Below are positions 60,670 through 64,000 of a stretch of 64,000 bases of DNA, piece by piece. The notes below the pieces were generated by a model. The model was not told the origin of the DNA and searched no databases. It saw nothing but the letters and a program-made list of their open reading frames with translations. The stretch lies in the NCBI GenBank assembly GCA_902546095.1, contig CACCIQ010000002.1, forward strand, positions 49,321-113,320. Direction: 5' to 3'. The stretch is from an uncultured Bacteroidota bacterium (lineage in GTDB: Bacteria > Bacteroidota > Bacteroidia > Flavobacteriales > Flavobacteriaceae). The first letter of the stretch is position 1. Every line of letters starts with the position of its first letter. A program made the position numbers and the translations under genes.

Positions 60670-61776
60670 TTATATATTTAGTTCAGTGTAGTTAAGATCA
60701 AATGCGTCTGCAACAGCCTTGTACACAATATCACCATCAACAATGTTTAGCCCTTTCCTTAATGGTTCATTTTCGTTACACGCTTTTTTCCATCCCTTAT
60801 TAGCTAATTCAATAGCATAAGAAACAGTAGCATTAGTCAAAGCTTCAGTTGAGGTCATAGGAACAGCACCTGGCATATTTGCTACAGAATAATGTAAAAC
60901 ATCATCAATAATGTAGGTAGGAGAGTTGTGAGTAGTTGGCTTTGTAGTTTCGAAGCAGCCACCCTGATCGACTGCAACATCAACTAAGACAGTCCCTTTT
61001 TTCAAATCCCTTAGCATTGACCTAGTGATTAGGCTAGGTGCTTTAGCTCCAGCAATAAGAACTGCTCCGATAACAAGATGAGCATTTTGAATTTCCTTTT
61101 CAATATTATACTGGTTAGAAAACTTAGTTTTAACATTTTTAGGCAAAATATCATCAAGCGTTCTAAGTCTTTCAAGATTTATATCTAAAATAGTGACATC
61201 AGCACCCAAACCAGCTAACATTTTAGCAGACTGTGTTCCAACGACACCTCCTCCTAAAACAACAGCTTTAGCTGGACTAACACCAGGAACTCCTCCTAAT
61301 AAAATTCCACAACCTTTTTGATGTTTTTCAAGAAATTTAGCACCCTGTTGAGCTGCCATTCTTCCAGCTACTTCAGACATTGGAGTTAAGAGTGGGAGTG
61401 ACCCGTCTGAATTTTCAACTGTTTCGTAAGCAATACAAACTGATTTACTGTCGATCATAGCTTTTGTTAGATCTAATGATGAAGCAAAATGAAAATATGT
61501 ATATATGATTTGACCTTCTTTTATTAATGAATACTCTTTTTTTAAAGGTTCTTTTACCTTAATTATCATTTCAGAAATATCATATACTTCTTCAATAGTT
61601 TCAATAAGCTTAGCACCAACATTTGAATAATCTTCATCTGAATGTCCACTTCCTTGACCTGCGGAATTTTGAACATAAACATCATGACCGTTTTGAATTA
61701 GAGTTTGAACACCAGAGGGAGTCATACCAACTCTATGTTCACTTTCTTTAATTTCTTTGGGAATTCCTATAATCAT
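60670..61776 (-). CDS. ald: Alanine dehydrogenase
   Basis: 368 aa; MIIGIPKEIKESEHRVGMTPSGVQTLIQNGHDVYVQ, VLGGGVVGTQSAKMLAGLGADVTILD. Confidence 0.96.
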   Translation of the reverse strand: MIIGIPKEIKESEHRVGMTPSGVQTLIQNGHDVYVQNSAGQGSGHSDEDYSNVGAKLIETIEEVYDISEMIIKVKEPLKKEYSLIKEGQIIYTYFHFASSLDLTKAMIDSKSVCIAYETVENSDGSLPLLTPMSEVAGRMAAQQGAKFLEKHQKGCGILLGGVPGVSPAKAVVLGGGVVGTQSAKMLAGLGADVTILDINLERLRTLDDILPKNVKTKFSNQYNIEKEIQNAHLVIGAVLIAGAKAPSLITRSMLRDLKKGTVLVDVAVDQGGCFETTKPTTHNSPTYIIDDVLHYSVANMPGAVPMTSTEALTNATVSYAIELANKGWKKACNENEPLRKGLNIVDGDIVYKAVADAFDLNYTELNI

Positions 61777-61792
61777 GGGCTAAAAATAAAAC

Positions 61793-62962
61793 TTATTTGA
61801 AAAGATTTGGGTTAATATTTGGAAAAATTTTAAGTGCATTTTGATAATAAACTTTTTTTAATATTTCATCAGATAGATTCAAACCATACAGTCTCCACAG
61901 ACCATGTCTTTTTCTATAGTATTCAATATACTCATCGTCTGTTTCTAGAACTTGAAAATAGATGTAATATTCATCCATTTTATATATATCCTTTCCAAAA
62001 AGAATTCTATCCTGATAATCCTCAAAAAATCTTCTTGCAGTACTAGGTTGTCTTCCAAGCTCATTAATTACAGCTCCAAATTCTACATACACATTAGTCA
62101 ATTCAGAAAGTTGTTTGGATAGTCTTCCTAAATCATTCCCGTACCAACCAAAATGGGCATTTATAAATGTTGTTGTTGGATGTTTTTTAAATAATTGCTC
62201 CTGTTCATACATAACTTGATCAAAAGTGGGGTATTTATCACTCGGTCTAAAACTTCTAGGCTTTTCTCTAGCATGCAACCATCGTTCATTGAATTTATCA
62301 ACTGGATCAAAAAAAGCTTTCGGTTCACCTGAATGAATTAATACAGGGATGTTAAATTTCGCGCAAGTTTCCCATATGTGAGATAATCTATCATCATCTA
62401 CAGGGACACGAATATTTCTGGAATCCCTTAAGGTCAATCCAAGATTTTTATAAATTTTTAGTCCAATAACTCCCTGATTTACAGCATTTTCTATCTGCAT
62501 TATATTGTTTTTTTCAAAATCAGGCTTATCAATTTTTGCCAAATCTAAGTTTAGGAAAACTCCAAAACGGTCTGGATAATTTTCGTTTATGTTCTCTAAT
62601 GACTTAGTTAAATTTAAATCCATCAATTCCTGCTTTCCAGAGAAAGCTCCAAATCCAGAACCACTTAAATTGATTAAATAAGCCATATTCAAACTATCCA
62701 TTTCGGTTACAAGTTTTGAAAGATCTTTAACTGGCATATCCCAATGGTGACTATGTACATCTACAAATGGAAATTTTGATTTGTATGTTGGAGTTTCAGG
62801 TACAACTAAAGTGGAAATAGGGGAGTAATCTCCAATATCCATTACATTACTTTTCTTATTTATACCATCAATAATTAGGTAAGAAATCCCAGATAAAATT
62901 AAAACAGTAATAAAAATGCCTAAAATGTAGGAAAGGGTCTTTAAAAATCCTCTAAAAGTCAT
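61793..62962 (-). CDS. Membrane-anchored amidohydrolase family protein
   Basis: 389 aa; N-terminal TM, FPFVDVHSHHWDMP, PVLIHSGEP, TFINAHFGWYGNDL, ILFGKDIY. Confidence 0.8.
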   Translation of the reverse strand: MTFRGFLKTLSYILGIFITVLILSGISYLIIDGINKKSNVMDIGDYSPISTLVVPETPTYKSKFPFVDVHSHHWDMPVKDLSKLVTEMDSLNMAYLINLSGSGFGAFSGKQELMDLNLTKSLENINENYPDRFGVFLNLDLAKIDKPDFEKNNIMQIENAVNQGVIGLKIYKNLGLTLRDSRNIRVPVDDDRLSHIWETCAKFNIPVLIHSGEPKAFFDPVDKFNERWLHAREKPRSFRPSDKYPTFDQVMYEQEQLFKKHPTTTFINAHFGWYGNDLGRLSKQLSELTNVYVEFGAVINELGRQPSTARRFFEDYQDRILFGKDIYKMDEYYIYFQVLETDDEYIEYYRKRHGLWRLYGLNLSDEILKKVYYQNALKIFPNINPNLFK

Positions 62963-62963
62963 T

Positions 62964-63494
62964 TTATTTGAAAGGAATCATAACCTTGGTTAAATCCCAT
63001 TTTAAAGATATGTAGTTAAAAATTGAATCATTTTCAAATTCAATGGTAAATTGTTCTATTTCGTTTAGAAGCTTTATTACTGGAACTTTAATTGAGAGCA
63101 CATCATCAGACTCATTTGGTCTTGAAACTCCAAAATAATTAACATTTGTATTAAAATAAACTTCCCATTCATTTTCTCTAGGTATTGTATAGATAGAATA
63201 TTTTCCAGGAAATAGGGTATTCCCATCAATATTAAGATCTTTATTATTTTCTATATATGTATGTCTATTAGCTCCAGTTCTCCAGTAGTTTTCATATGGA
63301 ACTAAAGCTTCATCAGATGCATTTCCAAAGATTAATCTATCATTCTTAAAAGGACGACTGTATGTGATAGATACCTCAGAATCATCTGAACTAACTGTTT
63401 CTAATGGACTTACAGGGTTGTTAATCACATATGCTGTGTATGCTACAAATACAGCAAGAATTATGAGTAGGGAATATAATATCTTTTTCTTCAT
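62964..63494 (-). CDS. DUF2911 domain protein
   Basis: 176 aa; N-terminal TM, SVEITYSRPFKNDRLIFG-type start, WRTGANRHTYIE, LFPGKYSIYTIPRENEWEVYFN. Confidence 0.85.
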   Translation of the reverse strand: MKKKILYSLLIILAVFVAYTAYVINNPVSPLETVSSDDSEVSITYSRPFKNDRLIFGNASDEALVPYENYWRTGANRHTYIENNKDLNIDGNTLFPGKYSIYTIPRENEWEVYFNTNVNYFGVSRPNESDDVLSIKVPVIKLLNEIEQFTIEFENDSIFNYISLKWDLTKVMIPFK

Positions 63495-63527
63495 CTATAA
63501 TTTAACATAATATATATTATGATTCAT

Positions 63528-63971
63528 TTATTGTTTTATTATCTTAACAGCATTCATACCTTTTTCTCCTTTGATCAATTCAAATTCAACTTTATCTCCC
63601 ACAGCTAATTGATCAGGACACTCACTAAAATGAAAGAAGTATGAATCTTGGTTCAAAGGATTTTTAATAAAACCGAAACCTTTTTCATCATCATAAAAAG
63701 TTACTTTTCCGTTGATTCGGTCATCAACATCATCTTTCTTAGTAGGACTTATGACTATTGAATCTAAACTAATTTGTTCTTTTTCAGCAGGATCAGGCGG
63801 TGTGTCAGTAAAATTTCCATTAAAATCAACATATACAAATTCATCTTGTTTGTATTCACCACGTGCTTTAGCTTCTCTTCGAGCAGCCATTTTCTTTCTT
63901 TTTTCTTCTCTTTTCTTTGCTTTATTCTTTTCTCTTTCGAGCTTATTGAATGTTTGTTGTGATTTTGCCAA
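63528..63971 (-). CDS. Cold-shock domain protein with lysine/arginine-rich N-terminal extension
   Basis: 147 aa; C-terminal GKVTFYDDEKGFGFIKNPLNQDSYFFHFSEC; N-terminal REKNKAKKREEKRKKMAARREAKARGEY. Confidence 0.88.
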   Translation of the reverse strand: MAKSQQTFNKLEREKNKAKKREEKRKKMAARREAKARGEYKQDEFVYVDFNGNFTDTPPDPAEKEQISLDSIVISPTKKDDVDDRINGKVTFYDDEKGFGFIKNPLNQDSYFFHFSECPDQLAVGDKVEFELIKGEKGMNAVKIIKQ

Positions 63972-64000
63972 TTATAAATTTTTTGTAAATATAATAAAAT

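Noticed and set aside
61015-61045. CCTAG...CTAGG inverted repeat
   Set aside because: Inside the conserved ald coding sequence, short and without flanking regulatory context; likely chance.
1-64000. CRISPR arrays, transposases/IS elements, prophage genes, tRNA or rRNA genes
   Set aside because: None detected by eye: no regularly spaced repeats, no transposase or phage motifs, and intergenic gaps are mostly too short for tRNA genes. A tRNAscan-SE/Infernal run would be decisive.

Overview
This is a strongly AT-rich, very gene-dense chromosomal window from a member of the Bacteroidota, most likely a streamlined Flavobacteriia. The evidence is TAnnTTTG-like -7 promoter elements, family-typical gene neighbours and lipoprotein-rich hypothetical genes. 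Content is almost entirely core genes: the lpd 3' end, argE-like, pabB, tilS, dsbD-like, nitroreductase, ALDH, ilvD-ilvB-ilvN-ilvC-gapN, dnaN, SAM hydroxide adenosyltransferase, phoH, purC, miaA, a DnaQ-like exonuclease, YggS, Gfo/Idh/MocA, pcm, smpB, glyA, glutaminyl cyclase, the SRP RNA (ffs), an SDR, a transaldolase, ABC-F, pheT, recG, pcrA/uvrD, OmpA, GT2, an orphan HsdR_N-like nuclease, holA, a fused 2-oxoacid dehydrogenase E1, a split M1-like/barrel protein, LOG, uvrA, ggt, glmM, an LpxL-like acyltransferase, TlpA, dld, aroC, DAACS, ung, YbjQ, DUF805-like, YciH/SUI1, a 2OG oxygenase, ald, an amidohydrolase, DUF2911 and a cold-shock-domain protein. I saw no CRISPR array, transposase, prophage, tRNA or rRNA, and no obvious new multi-gene defence or biosynthetic system. 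The points worth a second look are local. The SRP RNA terminator U-tract directly abuts the start codon of an SDR gene. A terminator-like hairpin sits just before ilvD and could pair alternatively with its start codon. An ABC-F protein has one composite ATP site apparently dead. An A7 homopolymer frameshift splits an M1-like/barrel gene. holA and an orphan nuclease have overlapping divergent start codons. All calls come from reading the sequence and supplied translations; no database search was run.
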